Source: Isoetes taiwanensis (taxonomy: Eukaryota; Streptophyta; Lycopodiopsida; Isoetales; Isoetaceae). From it: a stretch of 64,000 bases of DNA. Shown here piece by piece: positions 35,231-45,294 of this stretch. The stretch covers positions 310,001-374,000 of the forward strand of contig JAJEKV010000193.1 in assembly GCA_021234155.1 (NCBI GenBank), written 5' to 3'. How positions within the stretch are numbered: position 1 is the stretch's first letter; each line of letters starts with the position of its first letter. The notes below the pieces were generated by a model. The model saw only the letters and a program-made list of their open reading frames with translations. It was not told the DNA's origin and did not search any database. The position numbers were made by a program, and so were the translations under genes.

Positions 35231-35540
35231 TTAGATATGCGAAAAAAGTTTCACGACGCTGTTTATAGGATTTCGCAGATGCGAAAATTCAAATTTCAAA
35301 TTCAGACGCTTTTTTTTTTTTCCGCTGACGCTGTTTTCACCGCTTCGTCATGAACAGTTGAAAACCGCTTACGCGATTTTTTTTTTCTGCATACGCAGTT
35401 TTTACTGTTTCGCATACGCGAATTAGTTGTTTTCGCGTACGCGAAAATCTTACGACGGCGGAAGTTTTTTTTGCCGTATTTTTTACGTTTTATACGGCAA
35501 ATATGTGCCATATATACAATTCATACGTATTCCGTATAAA
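35200..35540. repeat. Poly-T tract followed by a palindrome-rich segment
   Basis: A T run ends near 35227. TGCATACGCA, TTCGCATACGCGAA and TTTCGCGTACGCGAAA-like palindromes then occur between 35388 and 35445. ACGTTTTATACGG (near 35486) and CCGTATAAAACGT (near 35532) form a perfect 13-bp inverted pair. Confidence 0.75.
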
Positions 35541-35639
35541 ACGTACAGCGTATTGAACCTATCCCTGATGTGAACTCTTGTTGCTTCATGCTATGTCTTG
35601 TACATGATTTGCGCTTCCCATTTACTTACTAACAGCTGC

Positions 35640-35985
35640 AGGGTTGAAGAGGGCTTTGGCCCCTGGGCATAAGGGAGAGCCCCTGCATCGGGATCTCCCT
35701 TATGCTTGGATGAGCATTGGCATTGCGTTGGAGTTCAATTCCCCAAGCTCAAACGCATCATGTTTCCAAGAAACGAAGAAAGAGCCATGTATCATCGAAT
35801 GCATGCCATTGGCAACTGGATCTTGGAGTCGTAGCCAATGGCATGTGTTCGATGGCTCCTATGCATGGGCTGAACGTGGAACACAGGTAAGGCATGGGCA
35901 TTGGATATCTGGGGTTCGATTCCCCAGCCTCTACTTATTGTTTTGCCTACTATATTGTATTGCATTGTTCCTTTCCTAGTGTATT
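35640..35985 (+). mobile_element. SINE-like segment with two tRNA T-arm motifs and a long hairpin
   Basis: GCATTGG...GGAGTTCAATTCCCC (about 35718-35745) and GGCATTGG...GGGGTTCGATTCCCC (about 35898-35926) are two B-box/T-arm-like motifs. CTGGGGTTCGATTCCCCAG folds as a perfect T arm. Between them a hairpin with GCCATTGGC and GCCAATGGC arms spans about 35785-35850. No A box at proper spacing was found. The composition suggests a tRNA-derived or dimeric SINE relic. Confidence 0.35.
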
Positions 35986-36617
35986 GTATTGCATTGAGAA
36001 TACTCTTTTATGTAATGGTCTTTGCCTTAATGATGTCCCTCTCATGGCCGGGTCAACAGGGGCAGGTTTGACTTGCAAAAGACTCAGTTTGTACGTTCTG
36101 GATTTAAGGGGAGGGAGTATGCTCTCATATGTGCTGCAATGTAATGGCCAAAAAGCTATAATACACGATTTAGCCATAATACACGATTTTGTAAAGATAT
36201 GTATTGTTAGAAAAGGAAAACAGAAGAAACGAAAAGTGTGAAGCGTGAAAAGGGCGGACACAGGATGTAACCAAATCGTCTGAGGTGGAGACATATCCGG
36301 ATTCTATCTGGATCGGCAGTTGCTCCTGATCCTTTTTGGATCTCAGAAGGTTAATTCCGGATCTCTTCCGGATAAACAGAAGTGAAGGTGCAGAAATCCG
36401 GCTGTAGCTTGATGCAATAGTCATACAACCAATTCAGGTGACTTATAATACATTCTTTTCCATCGATAATCTTGCTTTGATCCAGAAACACAGGGGAAGG
36501 GATACACGTGAAATCGACCAAAACTAGAGGTTACGGAAAAAACGTTCTTCTTGTTAGGGACTATACAAGTAAAGGATGAGACAAACAGTTTTTCATCAAT
36601 ACGGCCCGTAAATTATA

Positions 36618-37029
36618 TTATTTATTATGATGTTGTGGCGGAGAGTGTCCAGGCTGGTGGTAATCCGAAAAGCTGGCTAAAAGAGGATGCCAATGAGCTA
36701 AAAGACTGTCCAACTTAATATCAAAATCCGTTTTTTCCTGAACAACACAGACTTCCATCACCACAATGAACCGCCAAGCAAAAGGAAAAAAAAAAAAACA
36801 AACTGATCTGATTCACAAAAATACCATGTCAGAAGCAGATCTCGGGTCAGATTGATCAGCAGAAACCATGAGCATCCCTGAAAACTGCAATATATTTACA
36901 GAGTCAGATATTAGTATACTGCATAGTATGTCAACGTAATTCAGGGTGAAGATTTGGAGCTTAAACCTGGCAGAATGAAATGTGAAGCAGAAGAGCCGCG
37001 ATCAAGACCAATCCCAAAATTTTGGCCAT
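36618..37029 (-). CDS. RGF/GLV/CLEL-like: RGF/GLV/CLEL-type secreted peptide precursor (3 exons)
   Basis: Exons on the minus strand are 37029-36967, 36884-36825 and 36737-36618. The introns 36966-36885 (82 nt) and 36824-36738 (87 nt) both have GT-AG ends and phase 0. The product has 80 residues. Exon 1 is a 21-residue signal peptide (MAKILGLVLIAALLLHISF, then CQ). Exon 2 is a short variable spacer. Exon 3 is a variable region ending SDYHQPGHSPPQHHNK just before TAA. The family consensus is DY-x2-P-x3-PP-x-H-N; here Asp-Tyr (the sulfation site), the three conserved prolines and the first His all align, with one extra His before the Asn. RGF/GLV/CLEL peptides are secreted, sulfated ligands of LRR receptor kinases that control root meristem activity and gravitropism in seed plants. 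The precursor is shorter than the ~100-residue norm. A chance spliced ORF with this ending is improbable. It is the only apparently intact host gene in the window. Confidence 0.8.
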
Positions 37030-37099
37030 TTCTGCCTGAATCAACGTCGTCGGATTTGCGTTTTTATTAGTATTTTCAACGGCCTTGGCGCCTTCATAC

Positions 37100-37199
37100 A
37101 GTCAAATTGTCTTACGAGATTCTACAGTGTCCCATTTTGACTCTCTATAACACGGTTTGACCTTGACGCTTACTTTCCGGGTCTAGAACGTGCGGTCAA
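37100..37199. promoter_or_regulatory. W-box cluster upstream of the RGF-like gene
   Basis: Four TTGAC[CT] cores lie at 37100-37105 (minus), 37137-37142 (plus), 37157-37162 (plus) and 37194-37199 (minus), plus a TTGACG at 37163. W boxes are known WRKY sites. They lie 70-170 bp upstream of the ATG at 37029. A TTATAG TATA-like motif (minus, near 37150) is weak. Confidence 0.45.
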
Positions 37200-37344
37200 C
37201 TTCTATACTTCGCCTTCATCAAACTAATTAATTAAATTTCTACTAGTAACGGTGCCCAGCGTTGCTGGGCATAAGTTGAGAGTCTATAAATGGTTTCACT
37301 GCAATGAAAAAGTGTGTACTAACCTTTTATTATATAAGGAAGGT

Positions 37345-37450
37345 ACCTATCATAGTAATAGTGTCTAGCGTTGCTAGGGATTAGTTCAAAACTTGTAAAC
37401 TTTTAAGAAGAATAGTAATAATGCCCAGCGTTGCTGGGCTAATGTTGGGA
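37345..37450 (-). repeat. Two degenerate extra Helitron 3' termini
   Basis: On the minus strand, CCCTAGCAACGCTAG (near 37363) and GCCCAGCAACGCTGGGC (near 37424) are each followed by a TATTACTAT-like tail, close to but not exactly CTRR. With the true end at 37243 this makes three 3' termini in about 190 bp. Confidence 0.6.
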
Positions 37451-38009
37451 CCTTGTCAACGAACTTACTCGATTCAATCCACATAGCCTGCAATTTTCAT
37501 AGGGACTACCTCATGTCTATGTTTTAATAGATTCATGTTTACCCTGCAAGTTTTACAGGAACTTCATGTTTGCGTAAGAAAGGGAAAAGACACTGTGGAA
37601 AGGTTTAAATCACGTTTAATTGTTTTAATACATGAAATGTATATGCAACAATAATTCAGACATCCTCATCATTGAGGATGCATATACAAAACCCAACTCG
37701 CACATGGTTATCATTAATACCTAGTTAACAAACTATTTATGGCCAATTATTTGTTATATCCTTTGAAACTAAGGTTGTTTTGATTAACAAATTATTTACG
37801 ACCATTGTTCTGAGTTGGTTTATACAGGTTTTGATGTTGTAGAAGTTAGTGTTTGACAATGGAGCAAGTATTTGGAAATGGAACCTTATTTATGGTGTCT
37901 CAAGATGGCAAATCCAGAATATCATACAACTGCTTGTAATTTAAGGTATGATAACTTGAGAGCATGCTAATTAGCATCATAATTACAAAGTTAGCTACAT
38001 CTCAAATAA

Positions 38010-38480
38010 ACCTATCTAATAATCAAAGGTGAAATTGACTTTTATGCTTGTGAATAAATCTGCCATGCATGCACTCATAATTACAATTTTGAATGAACAT
38101 CTGAAACACAATATCTTATTGTGGAAATATGCGTACTTGTCATTTCCGTAGAATCTAATCAAGTCCATGCGCAAGACAGTTGAAGCCCTTAGTATCAACA
38201 ACCTGGCAAAGCGCTTTTGTTTTGCCATATAATTGAAATAGGATCTAATAATCAAACCTGGGGTTGGAACTTTTACCCTGTGAATAAATCTGCCATGCGC
38301 TCATATTTATGATGTTGAGTGAACATCTGAAACAAAATATTATCGTGGAAACAGGAGTAGTTGTCATTAACTTGGAATCTAAAAGATGAATCAAGTCCAT
38401 GCGCCTTGAGCAAGGTAGTTCATAGTTGAAGCCTTTAGTATCAACAACCTGGAAAAGCACTTTTATTTTGTCATATAACT
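38010..38480. repeat. Tandem duplication, ~230 bp unit, inside the Helitron
   Basis: Both units contain GTGAATAAATCTGCCATGC, GAACATCTGAAACA, AATCAAGTCCATGCGC and TTAGTATCAACAACCTGG in the same order. The second unit starts near 38245. Confidence 0.8.
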
Positions 38481-38584
38481 GAAACAGAAAATCGAGCAGT
38501 AGATGTTTTCGCTCCTATTGTTTTGTTTGGAAAAAATAACCCATAGAGCCAATAAATTTCTCTGTAAGCATGTAAGCAGAGATT

Positions 38585-38672
38585 CTTAACTTACTTTTCA
38601 TCAGAGTTCATTTCACATTATTTCTGCTCTTAACTTACTTTTCATCAGAGTTCATTTCACATTATTTCTGCT
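38585..38672. repeat. Exact 44 bp tandem repeat, two copies
   Basis: 38585-38628 and 38629-38672 are identical (starting CTTAACTTACTTTTCATCAG), indicating a recent duplication or replication slippage. Confidence 0.92.
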
Positions 38673-38976
38673 GCAAAAGATGATCATAAGAAAATTCATT
38701 TTGCATATGCATTGAAAACACTGACTTCATATATATTGTTCCCCTTCCCACTTTGTTGCTAGAAGAGTGGCATGTTTAATTCGTGATACGCCAAAATCAC
38801 CTACCTGCATATAGGACTTAGCAAACTGCTTCTAACAAACATTTATTCAGATATTACTTCAATGCCACACGATATTTTTGCCCAAGCTTTTTAAGCTCTG
38901 CCATCACGCAGTCTGTTATGCATGGTATACATTACCTTGCCAAAGTAATGATTACTGAAAATATAGCCTGACATAC

Positions 38977-39090
38977 CTGTACAAAGGGCACGAAAATTTT
39001 CTACTGTTCGCCATATAATCCAATAACAATCCTTCCTGCAGGCTTCCCCCCAATTTCAATGTCAGTAGCACTTTTTTGTAACCTTTGCTT
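38977..39090 (-). pseudogene. Cyclophilin (peptidyl-prolyl isomerase) exon captured by the Helitron
   Basis: The minus strand reads TDIEIGGKPAGRIVIGLYGE and then, in another frame, TVENFRALCT, directly followed by GTATGT. This is the N-terminal beta-strand block of cyclophilins (family pattern GKPAGRIVxxLYxxxVPKTxENFRALCTG). The few residues expected between the two parts are missing and the frame shifts there. The GT donor directly after ALCT falls at a place where plant cyclophilin genes often have an intron. No downstream exon was recognised. It is a captured, non-functional fragment of a host gene. Confidence 0.75.
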
Positions 39091-40021
39091 GTAATGAAGC
39101 TTCTTCCAAGTTGCTACAAAGCCTCCTCTGCTTTGACAATTCCGGTGGCATTGTAGCTTCGCCTAACTTCTGTGTACCTCCAATTTGGAGGAACCTAGAA
39201 GCCGATTCAAAGAAATAGTTACAAATTTAATTAAACCCCTTTTCACAGATCTGCAGCATAGAAACAGAGTAGACAGAACCTATTTTTTATGCCTGATTTT
39301 TGCACAGCGAATCAAACCGACATTTAGACGATATTATTTCTTCTCCGACAGACCCATCAGATGAGGAACCCTGCAAATGCCGCTTTTGAGAGCCATTTTT
39401 CTACCTGGCCGGTTGTACCAAAGGCCCAAGACCTCGAAATACCAAAAGCACCTCGGCCTTGATCATGCCAGAACCCAAAACCGCCAGGAAACCTCAGGCC
39501 AAGATGATCTTCATGGAATCCTCTCTCTTTGTTGCTCAGGTTGAAGCTTAGACAACGCTGGTTCCATCAAAAGCTACCACAATCCTAGCGCCATTAGAAC
39601 ACTTGGGCAAAAGCTCGAAGAAGCAAGGCTATGCCGTTCTGGGTTAAAAATCCGAGAAAAATATGTTGCTTTCGTCCAGGAATCATAGCGCCCACGTCCG
39701 CCTTCCATAGCCACTCCTCTGCCTAAAGCACATGAAAAACCCGCCAAAGATTTGCAACCGAGCCGCTCGTTCTATTCGTGTAGATCCTTCCAGTAGATCG
39801 AAGGTGCTTGAATTACAGGTACGTCGAAGATGCTGCATAAGAAGCAACGAAGCAGAGCAGCACCCGAACCCTAATACGTCCAAACCCCCTTTTTTTTTCT
39901 TTTTTTTTAGCTAAAAAGGCTTTTAACGTGACATAATCTACACCGTTGGGTAGATTAATCCGGACCGTCGAAAGTTTTAGGGTTTTATGCACGACATACA
40001 CTAAAACTTTATAATAAAGGA

Positions 40022-41944
40022 TGGCTTCAAACTAAGTTGCCAAGCCCTTAAATATAAGACGCATGTTTACACCATATGCATAGGGTGCATTTACGTGCGC
40101 TGTCCAGGAGCACAACATCATGAAACTGGCGAGCTTTTCAAGGACCCTCACAGAATCTGATCTTTTGCACAAGGCAAAACAGGGCAATGGAGACGACTGG
40201 TGCATGTAAACCATCCCATATCATCGTATATCCAAATCTTTGTCATGTTAAAGCCATATCAAAATAATATATACAAGAAATTTATCGCGGCGGCCTTGCC
40301 GCGAACATTTCTCTTTCCGACATCCCTATGCTCAGAAAAATGAGCCGGTAAAGTGGAATATTTGCAAGTTAATTCATCATACTCTTTTATCTTTCCATAT
40401 GTGCATCCAAGGGGCTGCTTGTTATTGTTGCTGTTAACATTTTGATGATATTTTCTTAAAAATAAAGGTATTAAGATTTGATATAGTAAACCAATGCCTA
40501 GATTACTTAGCTATTAGTTAGTTATTTTGAGCAGAGTTTAAATTGGTAGACTGTAGGGCTTGCATCTTAATTGCTTTTAAATGTTTCATGCCAAAGATTT
40601 AATACAAATCGAATTACTGACTAATCACATGCCATTTATGTCCATTGTAAACTCGTCTTTTAAGCTTGATTGTCGAGACATACCAAACGGAGTATAACAC
40701 GTGGTGTTGAATGGCTTTCTTAGACAGAAACAAAGGCAGGCAACCAAAAACTTTTTCCCTAAATGCATTATCAATTTGTGCCGTTACATTGGACATTGTG
40801 AAAGTGTCTTTGTCGTATTACCATGAACTTAGAGATGGAAGAACCTTTTGAAGTTCATCTCATCTTCCAATTATTATGATCTATCTTCTTGTAGCAATAA
40901 CTATGGAAAAGACATATTCCATATTCATCCAAAAACAGCCATATGAATGTTCAATAAATTGAGCTTTCTATGAAGCTGCCTAAATAACACATGATCAAGA
41001 ACCTAATCTCTCAAACTGTTTTTAACAACTCAATAACTTCCTTTGATTGCAAATCAGAAGGGGAAACAACCTCATAGAGCACAGAAGCACATTCGTCATA
41101 TATGGCCACCCAATCCTTTTTTGCACTGTCTGACTCAGGGTCAAACTTTTGTAAATTCTTTCCAATAACTTGTCAATAGAAAGATAGTTAAAGTGTGCCT
41201 GAAATTTAGTTCTAACACCCAGGATTAATTGATTAGCAGCATAGGTGAACTTGTGCTGCAGTGACAGGCTAAAGAGTAAACAGATTGCTTAACGTGGTTC
41301 ATAGTGATGGTCTTTACTAAAACATGAGCCAGCACCGCCAGTCCGCCATGGTACGACGTTACCACAATGGCAACGCTAGCGGAGCAAGCATGCGTTATAT
41401 ATTCTGTCTTCAATATTGCCCTTGACTCTCCTGTTGCATTGGTTCATATGGATAGTTATAGCGGCATCTGTTGCCATTTAAACATTGGTGTAAGTGTTTG
41501 TGTAACTTGTGAGGAATTGATCTACCAGCATTTCGACAGAAAACAATATGATGAATGCAGTTGACTGGTATTTCAGGTTCTATATGAATGAGCGAGGTGT
41601 GGATGTGGCACTGCTTCATGCAGGTCAACCAACGATTTTTAACTTTAACAGTATGATAACAGCATTTTGAACGTATACCCTCTCTATTTGTCATTTTTCA
41701 ACTTACATTTTGTTCTCCGCAAAAGCCATAGCCTAAGCTGTCAAAGCTTTAGGAACAAAACCGTACCTATTTTCTGTCGGACTTGAGGCCTACTAATTTG
41801 TTTGCCGGATTTAAGCTTTCTGACACTCTTCAATGCCTTGACTGCAGAGACCATACCCTAACTGGCAGATTAAACAATATTACCACTTGATCAAATCAAT
41901 ATAAAGAACTTTCTATAACCAAAAAAAAACTCTAAAGTGCGTAT
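40022..41944. other. Intergenic, nothing assignable
   Basis: This DNA is AT-rich with short unsupported frames. By inference 40022 was joined to 37242 before the Helitron inserted, so the first few hundred bases may be the original distal promoter of the RGF-like gene. Confidence 0.4.
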
Positions 41945-42360
41945 TTACCATTTTGAGAAGCGAAGCTTCCTGCAGGCTATAGCAGATCTGAATTTTCTAC
42001 TAGAGCACAATACCGATTTACAAATGCATAAAACATCTGCATTCAAAGGTACCGTGGCCTTCATCTGATCACCAGTAGGCCAACCTACCTCACAAACAAT
42101 AATGCTTATGTTAGGAACTTCATTTCCTGCCAATGCATTCACTAAAAGATCAAAGTTCGCATCAAATACATTGTTGTAAACATGCCCACCACTATCAACC
42201 CGGGCATTAGCTGATGCAAATTCCTGCAAAAAGAGTCCTGCAGGCTGAGTGTAAGGCATTAGCAGATGCGGACTCCTGCATAAAGTTTAGGTCCTGTAGG
42301 GTGAGTGTTTATTACAACTAGCGCACCATGCCTATTCAAGTCTGCAACAATGCCCTGCAT
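41945..42360 (-). pseudogene. Glycoside hydrolase 17 (endo-1,3-beta-glucanase) fragment
   Basis: Minus-strand frames show YNNVFDANFDLLVNALAG and then ISIIVCEVGWPTGD. The latter matches the GH17 active-site signature (E-V-G-W-P-T with the nucleophile Glu), although the small residue usually before Glu is Cys. An upstream frame, near 42280-42360, reads GIVADLNRHGALVVINTHP, the preceding GH17 block. A phrase containing CTGCAGG-ACTC is duplicated around 42230-42280. Frames change, and the N- and C-terminal parts of the ~320-residue domain are not seen. An exon-like start with a hydrophobic leader (MEMGLPLSTAIASF then GTATGT, ATG at 42914) lies upstream on the same strand and could be its first exon. 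Confidence 0.55.
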
Positions 42361-45294
42361 GGTAAACCTGATATCAGATTTGAATTTTTCACTAGAGGGC
42401 AGCCCTGATTTACCATAGCTTCAAACATCTTCAAACATCGGCAATATATTTCACGTGGCTATAGCTGCGCAAGAGCCAATATAAAGCAACAAAACATCCA
42501 TCTACTATAATACTATGAAACTTTAGGGCATTTCAGAGAGAATTAAGCGTTCTACTTCAGGCAGGCAAATTTTATTGCCATTTCGCAATAGGCATTTGCT
42601 GCTTCTGAAGGCTATAACCCAGCCTATTCATCTGCCATAATCTCATAATGAGGTTTTGACATTTACTTCTTGTTCCAGATAACAAATGGACAGCTTTCCA
42701 TGTGCCGAGTCTAGGCCCTAAATCAAACATTTGCAGACCGTTTTTAGGTGCTCTTAGGCTGTGTCTGAATCTAACAGACAGAATCTAAACTGTCCAGCGA
42801 AAATGGGCATTATGGATACCCCTGAAAACGTTATGATTGAAATGCTAAAATGAAAATTGCTAAAACATACCAAAATGAAGCAATGGCCGTTGAAAGAGGA
42901 AGACCCATCTCCATGGCAAAGAGTGCTGCAGCAGAAAGATCCCGTTCAAAATTTGAGTGATTTAAGATGTTGATATCTCTTTGATACAGTAAATGTGCCC
43001 AAAAGCTGCAGATAGGTTCCCAAAGCCGGGTCTGGAGGCGGAAGCTGAGAAACAAAATAGGGGCACACACCGTCATGCGCAAAACAGGGACACACACAAA
43101 TCCAAACTTTCCCACCAAAATGCTCTGCAATAGATGGAGCTTATGCCGCTTCCCAGCTCCGGCGATGGCGATGCAAGGCGTCATAGCCAAGCCAACCCCT
43201 TATTTCGCTGTTTTTTATTTTTTTAAAGCCCTATTTTTTCCTCAGAAACCGCATCAACGAATATTCGAAAGGCATCTCTCTAGGAGAGTTATATATGTTT
43301 AGACAAGGCATTTATAGACATCACATTTTTTGTGATTATGCAAAAGTATCCAAGAATATACATGTTTCTAAAGGGTGACTTTGTCGATATGTATATTATC
43401 CTCTTGCAACCCCCCAACTTGCGCACCTACACCATTAAAATGTCTTGCTTTCATGGGAATTGACCATAGCCATTTATTGAACAATATACTTATACTTGTT
43501 CTCAATATTTATACTAATATGTTTACTGATTTTATACTAATATCCTAGTCTTAATTCTTAATTCGTACTATTCAAACTATACTGAATGTTTGATAAAGCT
43601 TTGTAGGCATACCTCAATTCAAAGCATTAAAACTCGCAAATTTAGAATACAACTAGTATGCATCTTGATTTGCATATACAACAGAGCAATGGAGAAGCAA
43701 TCTTGTAATTTCATTTTATGTATTATACTAGTGGCGGTTCGCAAATTGACTTTTTAGCATAACATTTGTCGCAATGGAGAAGCAACGGCCTAACCTAATT
43801 TTATGTATTATATTAGTAACAATTTGCGGCTTTACCCAACTTTAGCAACAAAGTGTTTTATTAGATTGGTATATGTATGAGGTATATGTAGAAGGGACGA
43901 TTCAAACGACACTAATGGATGGTCGTTCCTTTAGTATGTGCTAGGTGTTTTTGGGAAGAAGCAAGAGACCTGTAGGGGCAAGCCTTCAATGCCATACTAT
44001 CAATGAAGCACAGCTTGTGAGTATGCCAATCCAATAACTCTCGATGCTCGAAATCACCCCTCATATAAAAAATCTAGCATAATAACAGGGGGTTCTTTCT
44101 GTATTTTTTTACAATTTATTATATGGTTTTGATATGATTTAACTGGTGTATTCACATGGATGTACTATATAGTATTTCTAGAGTGCATCGTTTTTGAGCC
44201 ATTGATTTTCAATAGGAAACGCAATCATATGGCTGTGGTCAGTGAATCTTTGAACCCATGCAAATGTTGATTAAATGTTGACGAGTTGTTTCTAGTCTTT
44301 CTAAAATAAGACCCTTTATTCATGGCTCCAAATTTGCTCTTGACAAAATTTTCTCGGGTGTGTGCAAAGATGGGAGACAACCGATATACTGTGGACGCGC
44401 AGTTGCAGTTGGGCAATTGTCTACAAAAGCCACTGCTGTATTCTCAAGATTGTTCAAGTGGCGATGAAGCATTTGATGGGTTTTAAAGATACAGGGTTTC
44501 TTATTGCATTCAGACCGAACCCTCAATGGATGCATCAGATGGAGCATGGAGTCTTGTTTTGGGCATAAGGAGGGGTCACCACCAATGGGCCACAACCCAT
44601 TTTTTGGATGTAGCGGGGCGTAATAAAAAGTCCATACCCCCATGTCAATGGTCTGGTTGGCTATGTAGATGGTCCATCAGGGTTAGTTTTATGGTTTTTG
44701 AATTCATGATGAAGGATATATAGTGCCCCAGCTGTTGTCCTAATGATTCTTCCTTACATGATATCAGCGGCACATGCATGCACTGATAGGCGATTGCAAT
44801 GGCTCACAAGTATCGATAAGTTCGGCCAGCTATGAAGTTTTGTGGCTTGATAAGGTTCCTTCAAGAATCAACAAGGTTTCTCAACAATGTGCATCCTATG
44901 ATCACGCACCATAGAGTAGCTTGAGTGTTCTTGGTAGGTAAAAACTTCAGGTTTCTCCCCCATCTTTTATGATTCAAACCTTCATACAACAAGGATTTGA
45001 ATGGATCCAATCCTTTCAATAGCTAGTACTTCAAATTTCCTAATCATTCTTGATGTTTAAAACTAACCTCATTCGAATGCAGGTCAGATGTTTGAGCAAG
45101 AAATCGGATGAGCTTTGAGAGCTAAGTGTTTTCATTCTTCTTGTTGTTCTTGATCTTTGTCTCTACTTAAGATTTCTTCCATTTTATCTTTGTCATCCAT
45201 TTGAAATTCTTATCCATTTAAGATTTCTTTCTTCCTTCATTCCCCCAACGCAACTAAGGGGAAACAGACCTTTGTACATACACCTACTGCTGCT
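42361..45294. other. Intergenic with a small tandem duplication
   Basis: No supported gene apart from the possible leader exon near 42914. At 43690-43830 an ~80 bp unit (GCAATGGAGAAGCAA...TATGTATTATA.TAGT) is duplicated. Short frames at 44225-44723 are unrecognised. TCTACTATAATACTATG at 42501 resembles a Helitron 5' end. Confidence 0.4.

Larger units (their letters stand above)
37243..40021 (-). mobile_element. Non-autonomous Helitron carrying a cyclophilin fragment
   Basis: The 5' end is TCCTTTATTATAAAG at 40021, preceded by A on the minus strand. The 3' end has the hairpin GCCCAGCAACGCTGGGC, spacer ACCGTTA and CTAG at 37246-37243, followed by T. The length is 2,779 bp, with no Rep/helicase. 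Inside are two older 3'-end-like remnants, a cyclophilin exon, a ~230 bp tandem duplication and a 44 bp exact tandem repeat. Its 3' end lies about 210 bp upstream of the RGF-like ATG. Confidence 0.8.

Noticed and set aside
36100-36125. Polypurine tract (AAGGGGAGGGAGTATG) suggesting an LTR start
   Set aside because: No matching LTR copy, primer site or pol sequence was found nearby.
40032-40214. Small ORFs next to the Helitron 5' end as a gene
   Set aside because: No motif or signal peptide and no splice support.
43640-43830. CTAGT at 43655 and 43729 as Helitron 3' ends
   Set aside because: No hairpin lies at the proper distance on either strand; the segment is an ~80 bp local duplication.
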